Source: Flavobacterium sufflavum (GTDB lineage Bacteria; Bacteroidota; Bacteroidia; Flavobacteriales; Flavobacteriaceae). Taken from it: DNA of 64,000 nucleotides. Numbering within the stretch: position 1 is the first letter of the stretch; the number at the start of each line of letters is the position of its first letter. The stretch lies in the NCBI RefSeq assembly GCF_004016525.1, contig NZ_SACJ01000016.1, forward strand, positions 1-64,000, read 5' to 3'. Below the pieces are notes generated by a model that searched no databases, was not told where the DNA came from, and was given only the letters and a program-made list of their open reading frames with translations. The position numbers and the translations under genes were made by a program. Positions 8,946-17,680 of the stretch are shown here, in pieces.

Positions 8946-9308
8946 ATGTACGAATTACTTTTTTGGAATTATTTAGAAGGTGTTTATTTAAACCATCAAG
9001 AGGTTTATGAAGCTATCGATGAGCAAGAAACTATCGAGGGTTTAGAAGAACTTCCTGTTGCGGTTATTATCAACCGAATTGCTTCGGTGTTTTCTAAATG
9101 GGAAAGAGTAGATGAGAACAGTTGGAAAAATAATGATGGAGTAGGTGCTTTTCAAGTGAAAACAACTCCTCAAACCGTTCAAATAGATTGTTACGGAACA
9201 GAAGGCAAAACAATGGATGTTTTAGTAGGTGTCATGGAAGAATTCAAATGTCCACTTTATGATCCACAAATTCCTGCCCGTTACGACGAAATGTACGAGG
9301 AAGAATAA
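8946..9308 (+). CDS. Conserved hypothetical protein (MYELLFWNYL start)
   Basis: 120 residues, acidic, no signal peptide or membrane segment. I choose ATG 8946 over 8913 because 8913 lies within the intergenic repeat and the residues it would add (LLSGLKNKK) come from repeat sequence. The mix of aromatic and acidic residues and the C-terminal CPLYDPQIPARYDEMYEEE suggest a small soluble domain. I do not recognise a named family. It follows purM on the same strand 97 nt downstream and shares a terminator with the PAS gene. Confidence 0.75.
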   Translation: MYELLFWNYLEGVYLNHQEVYEAIDEQETIEGLEELPVAVIINRIASVFSKWERVDENSWKNNDGVGAFQVKTTPQTVQIDCYGTEGKTMDVLVGVMEEFKCPLYDPQIPARYDEMYEEE

Positions 9309-9316
9309 AAAGAATA

Positions 9317-9351
9317 CAAAAGCGTTAAGTTTTAAAACTTAACGCTTTTTT
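9317..9351. terminator. Bidirectional terminator
   Basis: Perfect long palindrome AAGCGTTAAGTTTT/AAAACTTAACGCTT with T run, between convergent genes. Confidence 0.9.
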
Positions 9352-9355
9352 TATG

Positions 9356-10828
9356 CTATTCTAATGGTTTTTTCTTGTCTTTGTCTCCTTCTTTCTCTTC
9401 GTTTTTAAAACCAATGAGTTTGCGGTATTTGGTTTCTGTTTCTTCGAGTTCTTCTTCCATTTTTTTGTATTTGCTAATGTCTTTAATGGTTATAACGGCA
9501 GCTACAATATTGTTGTCCTGGTCGATTAAAGGACGGCCGCTAATGAGAACTCTTCTTTTTTCGCGCGAAGCAGGATCCCAAAGCACCACATCTACATCAT
9601 CGGTTACTTCTCCATTGAAGGCGCGTTCCATAGGTAAATTTTGAGCAGGAAAGATGGTTTTTTCGTCTGGAAAGTAGAGCTCGAAATGAGTGGTGAGATC
9701 CATCGAAATTTTATCGTCTTCTTCAATTCCAAAAATATCATTGGCCATATAATTAGCAAGAATAACCTTTTTGTCGGCATTGGCTACAATAACACCTTCG
9801 CCAATGTTTTCTACAATCACACGTAGTTTTTCTTCGTTTTCATAGAGTTCATCAACGGCTTTTTGTTGTTCTAGTCCTAATTCAACGGTTTCGGTAATAT
9901 CGCGGGCTGCTGAATAGATGATTCCTTCTTTCAGATCAATATTACTGTTCCAGTCCAGCCATCGGTAAGAACCGTCTTTATGGCGGACTCTGTTTTTAAA
10001 ACTAATCACAGTTTTTCCTTTTAGTATTTCGGTTAATACTTGGTCAGAAGTAGTGCGGTCATCAGGATGGGTAAGATCCATGAATTTGATTTCATCCATG
10101 TCCTTTTGTGTGTAGCCTAAGGTATTGGTAAAAGCAGCATTTATTTTAATAAAATGGTCGTTTTTGGCCACGGTAAAAATGTCGAAAGACATATTAAAGA
10201 AAGCATCTGTTGCTTTTAGGGAATCTTCGAGTTTTTTCCTTTCGGTTATATCGGTTGATATGCCTCCGATGGCATAAATCCTTCCTGTGGAATCATACAA
10301 AGGGAATTTAACTGCTATATAGGTATGAGCGCCGTCTTTTTGCTGAATATTTTCTTCTGATTTTAGTTCGACTAATTTCTTAGCTACTTCTAAATCCGAA
10401 CTTCGATAGCTTTCGGCAATTTCTTTAGGTAGAAAATCAAGATCGGTTTTACCAATAATTCGTTCGTTAGTTGTTCCAAATAATTCGCCAAAATTCTTGT
10501 TGATTAATAAATATTCGCCATTTAGTTTTTTTATGAAAATAGGATTTGAAGTGTTGTCAATAATAGATTGCAGTAGTTGTTTGTTTTCTTCTAATAGTTT
10601 TTGGGCTGCTTCTTTAGCTTTTAATTGGCTTCTAATGATAAAATAAACCACAATTAACAGCAGAATAGAAAGTGCAAACAAACCTATTTCGATGGCTTCG
10701 AGTTTTGCATCTATTGTAATATCCCGTTCTGAATTTATTCGGGCTAAAAAAATCCACGCAGCTGCAATGACAATTACAACATTAATGATAAATCCTAGAA
10801 ATATTTTTTTTCCAAAAGAGATATTCAT
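9356..10828 (-). CDS. Membrane-anchored triple-PAS protein without kinase domain
   Basis: 490 residues. Two membrane segments (about residues 9-29 and 47-66) are followed by a short helical linker and three PAS/PAC units (roughly 85-200, 205-325, 330-455). The first two end in typical PAC signatures (GGISTDITERKKLE, YSAARDITETVEL) and the third in VAAVITIKDISKYKKMEEELEE. The protein ends with a coiled coil and a charged tail. No HisKA, HATPase, GGDEF, EAL or HTH module follows, and none is encoded next door. It probably senses a small ligand or redox state and signals by protein contact, or has lost its output domain. Single-gene unit. Confidence 0.85.
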   Translation of the reverse strand: MNISFGKKIFLGFIINVVIVIAAAWIFLARINSERDITIDAKLEAIEIGLFALSILLLIVVYFIIRSQLKAKEAAQKLLEENKQLLQSIIDNTSNPIFIKKLNGEYLLINKNFGELFGTTNERIIGKTDLDFLPKEIAESYRSSDLEVAKKLVELKSEENIQQKDGAHTYIAVKFPLYDSTGRIYAIGGISTDITERKKLEDSLKATDAFFNMSFDIFTVAKNDHFIKINAAFTNTLGYTQKDMDEIKFMDLTHPDDRTTSDQVLTEILKGKTVISFKNRVRHKDGSYRWLDWNSNIDLKEGIIYSAARDITETVELGLEQQKAVDELYENEEKLRVIVENIGEGVIVANADKKVILANYMANDIFGIEEDDKISMDLTTHFELYFPDEKTIFPAQNLPMERAFNGEVTDDVDVVLWDPASREKRRVLISGRPLIDQDNNIVAAVITIKDISKYKKMEEELEETETKYRKLIGFKNEEKEGDKDKKKPLE

Positions 10829-10959
10829 GGTTTTCTTATTTTGATTGAAGACTCTAAAAGACTGTTTTTGATTTTTTGCAATAGGAAAGTTAGTGAATAA
10901 TGTCTTGATTGTTAGTCTTATTCTTCTTTTTTTCTGCTGAAAGTGTTGAAAAATAGTTT

Positions 10960-12855
10960 TTAAGCTTTGGTATTTTCAAATCGCATTAGATTCAAACTAA
11001 ACAAAACTACTATTAAGGTTACACCCACATCGGCAGCAATGGCTAAGACTAAATTGCTGTATCCAAAAAAGGCAAGGAGAATAAAAACAAGTTTGGTAGC
11101 TACAGCACCAATGGTGTTGATTTTTATTTGTTTGATGGTTTTTTTGCTTAATCGAATTAGAAATGGAATTAATGAAAGTTGATCGTTCATTAAAGCAATA
11201 TTCGCAGTTTCTATGGCGGTGTCGCTGCCTGCTGCTCCCATGGCTATTCCTACGGTGCTTAAGGCTAGTGCAGGAGCGTCATTTATTCCGTCGCCTACCA
11301 TAGCTACTTTGTCATATTGTTGTAAAAGAGCCTTCATTTCTTCTGATTTTTCTTCAGGTAGTAAACCACCAAATACCTTTGTGATGCCTACTTGTCTTGC
11401 GACATAATGGGCTGCTTTTTCGCTGTCGCCTGTTAGCATAATCACGGCTATGTTTTGTTCCTGTAATTCTTGTATTGCAGAGAAACTATCTGGTTTGATT
11501 TTGTCTGTAAGACCAATAATTCCTGCTACGCCTTTACCAAAACTCACCAATACACTTGTTTTTCCTTCGGTAGCTAATTGTGCTTCTATTGCTTCTACTT
11601 CTTCGGTAATATCGTGGTATTCTCTAATGAATTCCAGTTTGCCCACAAGTACGGTATCTACTTGGCAAATTTCACATCTTGCAGTAGCTCCTTTACCGAT
11701 GATACTTTTAAAATCCCTGGCAGTATGAGGCTCAAAACCTTCATTTTTAGTTGCAGTGATTATGGCTTGGGCCAAAGGATGTTCAGAGAATAATTCGGCT
11801 CCGGCGGCACAAGAGAGTAATTCTTTTCGGCTGGTTCCTATCAGCGGAAAAACATCTGAAACCACAGGGGTTCCATAGGTAATGGTTCTGGTTTTGTCTA
11901 CGGCAATTGCTTTAATTTCGGCTAAGGCTTCAATGTATTTTCCGCCTTTTATCAAAGCGCCTTTTGAAGAAGCATTACCAATAGCGGCATAAATGGCAAC
12001 AGGAGTTGAAATAACTAAAGCACAGGGACAGGCAATAACTAATAGTGTAATGGCTTGTTTTAACCAATGATTAAAATCCTGATCCATCACAAAAACGGGA
12101 AACACAAAAATTATGATGACTAATCCAATGATTATAGGAGTATATAATTTAGAAAACCGCTGGATGAATTTTTGGGTTTCACTTTTGGCTGCTCCAGCTT
12201 CAAATGTAAGTTGGATAATTTTAGCAAAAGTGGTATCGTTTGCCAGTTTGGTGGTTATTATTTCGATAAAACCATTGGTGTTGAGCGTGCCGGCAAATAC
12301 AGTGTCGCCTGCTTGTTTTTCTTTTGCAATAGGTTCGCCGGTAATAGCCGATTCGTCAATTATACTTTCTCCAAAAGTAATTTTTCCGTCCAGAGGAATA
12401 ATATTGCCGGTTTTGACCTGGATGACAGTGCCAATTTCAATTTCGTTAATAGAAACTTCTTTATTTAGTTTTTTTACAAATGCTGTTTTGGGTACGCTTT
12501 GAATTAATTCGTCCAGCGCCGATTTTGAATTTTCCAGTCCAATGTCTTCTAAGCGTTCGCCTAAAACATAAAGAACAATTACAACTGCTGCTTCGGGATA
12601 TTCGCCTAAATATAAGGCTGCAGTAACCGCAATGGTCATTAGTAAATTGATGCTGCTAAAGTTGAGTTTAACAATAGCCTGAAGTCCGTTAAGGATAACC
12701 TCATGCCCAATGATAATAATGAAAAGAGTAAAAATAAATGGTGCATAAGGCATTGGCAAATGAATTCCTAAAAGCGATAGTATTTCTAAAACGATTACGA
12801 CACCAACTGATAAGAGCAGGAAAATAAACTTTTTATCTTTGAAAGGTAGGTTCAT
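10960..12855 (-). CDS. Heavy-metal P1B-type ATPase with altered phosphorylation motif
   Basis: 631 residues from ATG 12855 (MNLPFKDKKF); an ATG at 12897 would add 14 residues but lacks family support. The protein has metal-pump TM segments with the CPC motif (LVIACPCALVISTPV), actuator motif AITGEPI, the SEHPLA motif of P1B pumps, and GDGINDAPAL in the ATP domain. No N-terminal metal-binding domain is present, as in ZosA/CadA-like short pumps; the substrate may be Zn/Cd/Co, less likely Cu. The catalytic motif, normally DKTGT, reads DKTRT here (Asp320, Arg323; the Arg codon AGA is at 11887-11889). The reading frame is otherwise intact. The pump may be inactive or the change may be a sequencing error. 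Upstream 12856-13020 holds nothing else I recognise. Confidence 0.9.
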   Translation of the reverse strand: MNLPFKDKKFIFLLLSVGVVIVLEILSLLGIHLPMPYAPFIFTLFIIIIGHEVILNGLQAIVKLNFSSINLLMTIAVTAALYLGEYPEAAVVIVLYVLGERLEDIGLENSKSALDELIQSVPKTAFVKKLNKEVSINEIEIGTVIQVKTGNIIPLDGKITFGESIIDESAITGEPIAKEKQAGDTVFAGTLNTNGFIEIITTKLANDTTFAKIIQLTFEAGAAKSETQKFIQRFSKLYTPIIIGLVIIIFVFPVFVMDQDFNHWLKQAITLLVIACPCALVISTPVAIYAAIGNASSKGALIKGGKYIEALAEIKAIAVDKTRTITYGTPVVSDVFPLIGTSRKELLSCAAGAELFSEHPLAQAIITATKNEGFEPHTARDFKSIIGKGATARCEICQVDTVLVGKLEFIREYHDITEEVEAIEAQLATEGKTSVLVSFGKGVAGIIGLTDKIKPDSFSAIQELQEQNIAVIMLTGDSEKAAHYVARQVGITKVFGGLLPEEKSEEMKALLQQYDKVAMVGDGINDAPALALSTVGIAMGAAGSDTAIETANIALMNDQLSLIPFLIRLSKKTIKQIKINTIGAVATKLVFILLAFFGYSNLVLAIAADVGVTLIVVLFSLNLMRFENTKA

Positions 12856-13020
12856 AAGAATTAATTTTTTTTTCGAAAACCAATTTAGACAGGGCATGGT
12901 ATTTTCGATTTTTTAAAGCAAAATTGTTGTTATCATTAAAGTAACATTACATATTAAATTTACTGAAAAATTATCTTATCCAGTTTGGCTTTAGTAAAAT
13001 CTTAAGATTATAAACGACTA

Positions 13021-13175
13021 AAGATGCCCGAGATGTGAAAAAGTTTGCGAACTTTGCGCAAAAATTAGAGATATGAAATCGCCACTAAGAATAAGTTTGC
13101 GAAAGCAAACACTGCTAAGTAAAAAGGCGATAACATACCTGCCTGTCGGCAGACAGGTCTGATCGCTAAAAAATA
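13021..13175. repeat. Intergenic hairpin-rich repeat-like region
   Basis: Contains several nested inverted repeats. GTTTGC/GCAAAC forms a hairpin (13095-13110), enclosed by TCGCC/GGCGA arms (near 13080 and 13126). A separate palindrome is at 13137-13160 (CCTGTC/GACAGG within ACCTGCCTGTCGGCAG). An upstream phrase, GTTTGCGAACTTTGCGC, is of a type often seen as intergenic filler in flavobacteria. No ORF. Likely decayed dispersed repeats. Confidence 0.45.
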
Positions 13176-13187
13176 AATTTTACATAT

Positions 13188-13628
13188 ATGAAAATAAACC
13201 TTAAAAACGGAATTGATAAACTCATTTTCGGTATGAAACAAAAAGATGTTGAAGCCGTTTATGGAAAGCCAGATAGAAATTATAAAGACGAAGATGAGAA
13301 TGTTATTTTTGTGTATAATAAGTTCAAAATGCGTTTGACTTTTTACAAAGAGGAAGATTTTAAAATGGGTTATATTGTAGCCTCTAGTGCCGATTTGGAA
13401 TTGTTTGGCAATAAATTGATTGGAAGAAATATCAAAGATGTTAAAAAAGATTTAGCTCAAAAAAGCATTACTAAATTCACACAGGAAGAATTTGATACTT
13501 TTGAAAACTATTTTAACGAAGACAATTGGTTATTGTTTCAAACAGAGTTTGAAGAGGTAGTGAAACTTGAAGTAGGAGCTATCATCAATGATAAAGATGA
13601 ATTTGACTGGAAGTTTGGAAAAAAATAG
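13188..13628 (+). CDS. Hypothetical cytosolic protein
   Basis: 146 residues, charged, without signal peptide or TM segment. Near the N-terminus GMKQKDVEAVYGKPDRNY resembles the helix-turn motif of SmpA/BamE-like folds (G-x-T/K-xx-DV-xxx-G-x-P), but this is weak and there is no lipobox. The C-terminus is aromatic and acidic. The gene stands alone behind a repeat region and ends at a bidirectional terminator. Function unknown. Confidence 0.7.
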   Translation: MKINLKNGIDKLIFGMKQKDVEAVYGKPDRNYKDEDENVIFVYNKFKMRLTFYKEEDFKMGYIVASSADLELFGNKLIGRNIKDVKKDLAQKSITKFTQEEFDTFENYFNEDNWLLFQTEFEEVVKLEVGAIINDKDEFDWKFGKK

Positions 13629-13648
13629 CTTGCTGTTTAAAAAATATT

Positions 13649-13686
13649 AAAAGCCCTTTCATTCTTTGGAGTGAAAGGGCTTTTGT
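13649..13686. terminator. Bidirectional terminator
   Basis: 13-bp stem AAAAGCCCTTTCA/TGAAAGGGCTTTT, 10-nt loop, T run; lies between convergent genes. Confidence 0.9.
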
Positions 13687-13687
13687 T

Positions 13688-13999
13688 TTAGTTATTATAG
13701 CTATGTTTTTCGAGTTCAATTTTTGATAAATCGACTAAGTTTAAAAATGACTTAGCATATTTATTGGCAATTGGTTCTAAAATTTCTTCTACGTTCAAGT
13801 TTCTGTTTTTCTTGACAAGCTTTGTTAGATTAATACTTACTTGTCTTTGAAAACTCCTGAATTCACGGTTAAATTTAGGATAGTCTTCAGGTTTTAAGCT
13901 GTTCTTCTTTTCGTTAAACGAGGTTTTTTCAATTAGATTTGCTTTATGAATTAAGAATAGCTTCTCACATTCTTCAGAAAAAAAATCTTGAATTCTCAT
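13688..13999 (-). CDS. Hypothetical small helical protein
   Basis: 103 residues, mostly helical and basic, no signal peptide. Its ATG overlaps the stop of the upstream gene (ATGA, 13996-13999), so the two are translationally coupled. I recognise no family. A regulator-partner pair with the winged-helix-like protein upstream is possible but not shown. Confidence 0.6.
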   Translation of the reverse strand: MRIQDFFSEECEKLFLIHKANLIEKTSFNEKKNSLKPEDYPKFNREFRSFQRQVSINLTKLVKKNRNLNVEEILEPIANKYAKSFLNLVDLSKIELEKHSYNN

Positions 14000-14394
14000 A
14001 TTTTCTTTTTTTTAATAAGGCTTTTAAAATGTTTAGTGAAAATAGAAAAAGAATTTTTATCAATGAAAAAGGGCTTGGCTTTTTTTTCTTTTTTTTGAGT
14101 GTGTTTGATTTTTTTTGTTTCCACGGTCTTAATTTTTTCTTTTTCTTTCTTTTTTTCCAAATGTTTAAACCAACCACCATTTTTAGCAATATCTTTTCCG
14201 AAATCGGTTAAAATACATTTGTTGCTTTCTATTCTGATTAGGTTTTCGTTTTCCATGAGTTGGAAAAGTTCCATTATTTTTCCAAGTTTTTTACCGTTTT
14301 TATCTTTAAATTCCGAGAATTTCAAAGATTGGCTTTTGGACTGAAATATAAGTTCCAGATTGATGTCTATTATTTCATTAATTTGATGAAACAT
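13996..14394 (-). CDS. Hypothetical protein, possible winged-helix domain with Lys-rich tail
   Basis: 132 residues. The first ~80 (MFHQINEIIDINLELIF ... LMENENLIRIESNKCILTDFGKDIAKNGGW) have the order helix, helix, beta-hairpin, LTDFG that is typical of small winged-helix domains. The last 50 residues are extremely Lys-rich and end in KKKKI. Base composition is very poor in G+C, with long T runs on the plus strand. It is coupled by a 4-nt overlap to the next gene. DNA binding is inferred only. The gap 14395-14624 upstream is AT-rich with no clear promoter. Confidence 0.6.
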   Translation of the reverse strand: MFHQINEIIDINLELIFQSKSQSLKFSEFKDKNGKKLGKIMELFQLMENENLIRIESNKCILTDFGKDIAKNGGWFKHLEKKKEKEKIKTVETKKIKHTQKKEKKAKPFFIDKNSFSIFTKHFKSLIKKKKI

Positions 14395-14625
14395 ATAATT
14401 TATAAATTTTCGATTTATAATATATTTTAGCAGTTTTCAGTATTGAGCCAAGTTGAGGAATAATACTCATCTCTGAAATACTCAGAATATTTTGTCAAAT
14501 ATATAAAAATAAGTTTGTTTAAATAAGAAAAGTTGTATTTTTTAATTTGTTTTGCTATTGAAAAAGCTTACAATCGAATTTTGATAGTGTTGAGTAACTT
14601 TAATTTTGACTAAGCCGTTTTTTAC

Positions 14626-14663
14626 AAAAAAAAAAATCCGACTGGTTTTACACCAATCGGATT
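14626..14663 (-). terminator. Terminator of the gldI/isomerase operon
   Basis: Minus-strand hairpin with 12-bp arms AATCCGACTGGT/ACCAATCGGATT (one G-T pair), then 11 T. It lies ~20 nt after the last stop of the operon. Confidence 0.9.
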
Positions 14664-14684
14664 CCTAATCAGGAATTCTTGATT

Positions 14685-15839
14685 TTATTTTGTTGCTGTT
14701 TGTTTGTCGAAAATTTCAAGTTCGAAAATCAAAGTAGCATTTGGAGGAATCACTCCACCTGCACCGCTTTCTCCATAAGCTAATTTAGCAGGAATGAAAG
14801 CAATCATTTTGTCTCCAAAAGAAAGTAAGTTTATGGCTTCTAAGAACCCTGGAATCATACCGTCTTTTTTACCTATTTCAAACGGGAAAGGATTGTAACC
14901 ACCTTGCATGGCGCGCATTTCGTTGTATTTGTCATAGTTTTTAGCTATTTCTTCACGGCTGCTGTCAAATAAGTTTCCGTCTTCAAAAAAGCCTGAGTAA
15001 TGAAAATAAACGGTAGTTCCTGCAGCTGGTTTTGCACCAGTTCCTTTTTGCGTTATTTTATACATTAATCCAGAAGGAGTAGTGGTTGCATTAACTTTTT
15101 GATTGTTGAAATAAGTTACTTTTTCAGTGTTTAAAGCCGCGATTTTTTCTTTTTGAATTTTTTCAGCTGCTGCCTTTGCTTCTGCTTCTTTTCTTTCTTC
15201 TTCGGCTTTGTTGTTGAAATAGTTAGCAAATACTTTTTGGGCATTGAATTTTTTTGCCAAAGATCCTTTTTGAACGATAGTGATGTTTTTAATTACATCA
15301 TCCTGGGCAATGCTGTTCACTACATCCATTCCCTGAACTACATGTCCAAAGATGGTGTGTTTTCCGTTTAACCAAGGCGTGTCTTTGTGAGTAATAAAAA
15401 ACTGACTTGCATTGGTTTTTGGACCTGAATTAGCCATAGCCAAAATTCCGCCTTTGTCAAATTTTAACTCAGGAATGAATTCGTCTTTAAAAGAATAACC
15501 TGTTCCGCCAGCTCCAGTTCCTTGTGGATCACCACCCTGAATCATGAAATCCTGAATAACGCGGTGGAATTTCAAACCATCAAAAAATGGTTTCCCTTTC
15601 AATTTGCTGTCGGTTACAAATTCGTTTTTACCTTGGGCAAGGCTGATGAAATTGGCAACAGTAACGGGAGTTTTTTCGAATTCCAATTGTAAAACAATGG
15701 CTCCTTTGTTAGTGTTAATAGTTGCAAAAATGCCCTCTTCTTTTATAGGAGCTGTTTTTTTTACTACTTTTTTTGAAGTTTCTTGAGCCTGAACTGAGAT
15801 TAAGGCAAAGAATGCTAAAAATAATATTCTAAATTTCAT
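14685..15839 (-). CDS. Cyclophilin-FKBP fusion peptidyl-prolyl isomerase, secreted
   Basis: 384 residues: signal peptide ending near VQAQ (residue 19), a cyclophilin domain (~35-195), a charged Ala/Glu/Lys helical linker (~205-245), and an FKBP domain (~255-380). The cyclophilin part keeps the catalytic Arg in FHRVIQDFMIQGGD, NASQFFIT and WLNGKHTIFG. The FKBP part keeps VYFHYSG, GMIPGFLEA and AYGESGAGGVIPPN. Such dual-family immunophilins (CFBP) are known from Flavobacterium and a few others. It catalyses proline isomerisation in the periplasm or envelope. It is the last gene of the operon with DHH, gldI and a paralogue 29 nt upstream. Confidence 0.9.
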   Translation of the reverse strand: MKFRILFLAFFALISVQAQETSKKVVKKTAPIKEEGIFATINTNKGAIVLQLEFEKTPVTVANFISLAQGKNEFVTDSKLKGKPFFDGLKFHRVIQDFMIQGGDPQGTGAGGTGYSFKDEFIPELKFDKGGILAMANSGPKTNASQFFITHKDTPWLNGKHTIFGHVVQGMDVVNSIAQDDVIKNITIVQKGSLAKKFNAQKVFANYFNNKAEEERKEAEAKAAAEKIQKEKIAALNTEKVTYFNNQKVNATTTPSGLMYKITQKGTGAKPAAGTTVYFHYSGFFEDGNLFDSSREEIAKNYDKYNEMRAMQGGYNPFPFEIGKKDGMIPGFLEAINLLSFGDKMIAFIPAKLAYGESGAGGVIPPNATLIFELEIFDKQTATK

Positions 15840-15868
15840 TGGGTTGTGTTTTTCTAATAGTTGTAAAA

Positions 15869-16987
15869 TTATTGGACTTTGATTAATTCGATTTCGAAAA
15901 TAAGGTTAGTGTGGGGCGGAATTATATTTCCTGCACCTCCAGAGCCATAGGCTAAATAAGAAGGTATAAATAAAATGGCTTTGTCTCCAAAAGACATTTT
16001 TTCAAGACCTTCAGTAAATCCGGGAATTATACCATCTCTTTTTCCTACTTGAAAAGGGACTGGTTGGTAAGCGTTTTGAGCAGCACGTTGCGGATCCAGT
16101 TTCCCAAAAGCTTTTGCTACACCTTCGACAGTCGTATCATAAAGTTCTCCATATTCTGAAAAGACAGCATAATTGACGTTAACTTTAGTTCCGCTTGCCG
16201 GTTTTTTACCATTTCCTTTTTGAGTGATGATGTATTTTAATCCAGAAACGGTTTTGGTTGCTTTTTCTTTTAAAGCTCCAAAATAGTTGATTTTATCTAC
16301 AATTGTTTTTCCGTATTTTTTATCATACATTCTCTCTTTTTGCGCTTCAATATCTCTTAGGACTTTTTGGTTTTTAGATTCGATAACAAAATAATCATCG
16401 AATATTTTTACTGCATTGAATTTCTTAGCAGCTTCTCCTTTTCGAATAATAATAATCGATTTAACAACATCGTCCTGATTAATATTATTGACTACTTCCA
16501 TGCCATTGCCAATTACATGACCAAAAATGGTGTGTTTTCCGTTCAGCCAGGGAGTAGGATTGCGCGTGATAAAAAATTGACTGCTGTTTGAGTCAGGACC
16601 ATTATTGGCCATAGCCAAAACACCTTCTTTGTCGAAAAACTGATCGTTAAATTCGTCTTTAAATTTATAGCCCGAATTGCCTGTTCCTGTTCCTTCGGGA
16701 TCTCCGGTTTGAATTACGAATCCTTTGATAACACGGTAAAATTTCATGCCGTCATAAAAAGGGCGTCCTTTTACGTAATCAGCAGTAACAAAATTATTGT
16801 TTCCTTCGGCCAGTGTAACAAAATTAGCTACTGTAATAGGTGCTTTTTTGTAATCCAGTTCTAAATAAATGATTCCTTGATTGGTTTCAATTTTAGCATA
16901 CAAACCATCTGCGAAATAATCGCTTTCATTTCTACAAGAATAAAAACAGCTGATAAGAAGTACTACAAATAGAATGCTTTTTTTCAT
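15869..16987 (-). CDS. Cyclophilin-FKBP fusion lipoprotein isomerase (paralogue)
   Basis: 372 residues with the same cyclophilin + FKBP layout as the next gene but with a lipobox (CFYSC, Cys ~17), so membrane anchored. The cyclophilin part has FYRVIKGFVIQTGD (VIQTGD where the sister has MIQGGD), NSSQFFIT and WLNGKHTIFG. The FKBP part has VNVNYAVF, GIIPGFTEGLE and AYGSGGAGNIIPPH. The FKBP pocket residues differ more from consensus (VNYAVFSEYGELYDT), so activity of that domain is less sure. It starts 17 nt after gldI and probably arose by tandem duplication. Confidence 0.9.
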   Translation of the reverse strand: MKKSILFVVLLISCFYSCRNESDYFADGLYAKIETNQGIIYLELDYKKAPITVANFVTLAEGNNNFVTADYVKGRPFYDGMKFYRVIKGFVIQTGDPEGTGTGNSGYKFKDEFNDQFFDKEGVLAMANNGPDSNSSQFFITRNPTPWLNGKHTIFGHVIGNGMEVVNNINQDDVVKSIIIIRKGEAAKKFNAVKIFDDYFVIESKNQKVLRDIEAQKERMYDKKYGKTIVDKINYFGALKEKATKTVSGLKYIITQKGNGKKPASGTKVNVNYAVFSEYGELYDTTVEGVAKAFGKLDPQRAAQNAYQPVPFQVGKRDGIIPGFTEGLEKMSFGDKAILFIPSYLAYGSGGAGNIIPPHTNLIFEIELIKVQ

Positions 16988-17004
16988 TGTTGCTATTTAT
17001 TGTT

Positions 17005-17676
17005 TTATTGTTCCAGAGTATCTTGAGTTGTTGGTTTTGCTTTTGAAACTGCTTTTTTAGGCTTTTTTATGCTGTCGGCTGAAGCCAAATTATTTTCTAT
17101 ATTTTGTTCCAATTCTTTTTTGTAAACTGACTCAGGCTTGAAATCATTTAAAGTTACAGTGCAAATTAAAGGTTGGTTAACGCCAATTTTTTTGTTGTCA
17201 CCATGATAGCCGTAGGCAATGTGTGAAGGAAAATAAAAGTTTAATTTTTCACTTTTATGCATCAATTTGATTCCGTCCCTTAATCCCATCATGATGTCTT
17301 GTTTGTCTACGCGGTACACCTGTGGTCTTAGCTCTACTTCCGAATAAATAATTGCACCTTTTAGGTCTTTTAATTCGTAGTTAAAAAAAGCAACATCGCC
17401 CTTTTTAGGAGTTAAGGTGTCAATGTCATTTTTGATTTCATAAGAATACCAATAGCCTTTAGTCGAAGCAATGTAGCTGATTTTGGGATTTTTTTTCATC
17501 AAAGCCTTGATTTGATCTTCTTCAGAGGCAATGAGTTTTTTATTTCTTGCAATTGATTTTTTCATAAAAACACCTGAAGCTCTGGAAATCGGGCGTCGGG
17601 CGTCCTGATGCTGTTTGCAGGCGGTAAAACCTAGGCATAAGAAGCAACTTAGAATAATAAATTGGATAGCTTTCAT
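17005..17676 (-). CDS. gldI: Gliding motility lipoprotein GldI (FKBP-type isomerase)
   Basis: 223 residues. Lipobox LGFTAC (Cys ~20), then the GldI-typical ARRPISRASGVFMKKS stretch, then one FKBP domain (~65-185) with ELRPQVYRVDKQDIMMGLRDGIK and FPSHIAYGYHGD. GldI of F. johnsoniae is a lipoprotein isomerase needed for gliding and probably assists folding of gliding/T9SS proteins. The C-terminal 35 residues are a Lys/Pro/Thr-rich tail. It starts only 4 nt after the DHH gene and is followed by two more isomerases, so one mRNA makes three envelope folding catalysts. Confidence 0.9.
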   Translation of the reverse strand: MKAIQFIILSCFLCLGFTACKQHQDARRPISRASGVFMKKSIARNKKLIASEEDQIKALMKKNPKISYIASTKGYWYSYEIKNDIDTLTPKKGDVAFFNYELKDLKGAIIYSEVELRPQVYRVDKQDIMMGLRDGIKLMHKSEKLNFYFPSHIAYGYHGDNKKIGVNQPLICTVTLNDFKPESVYKKELEQNIENNLASADSIKKPKKAVSKAKPTTQDTLEQ

Positions 17677-17680
17677 GGTG

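Noticed and set aside
13939..14344. Phe/Leu-rich ORFs on the plus strand
   Set aside because: They arise from long T runs complementary to the Lys-rich tail of the minus-strand gene; no start signal.
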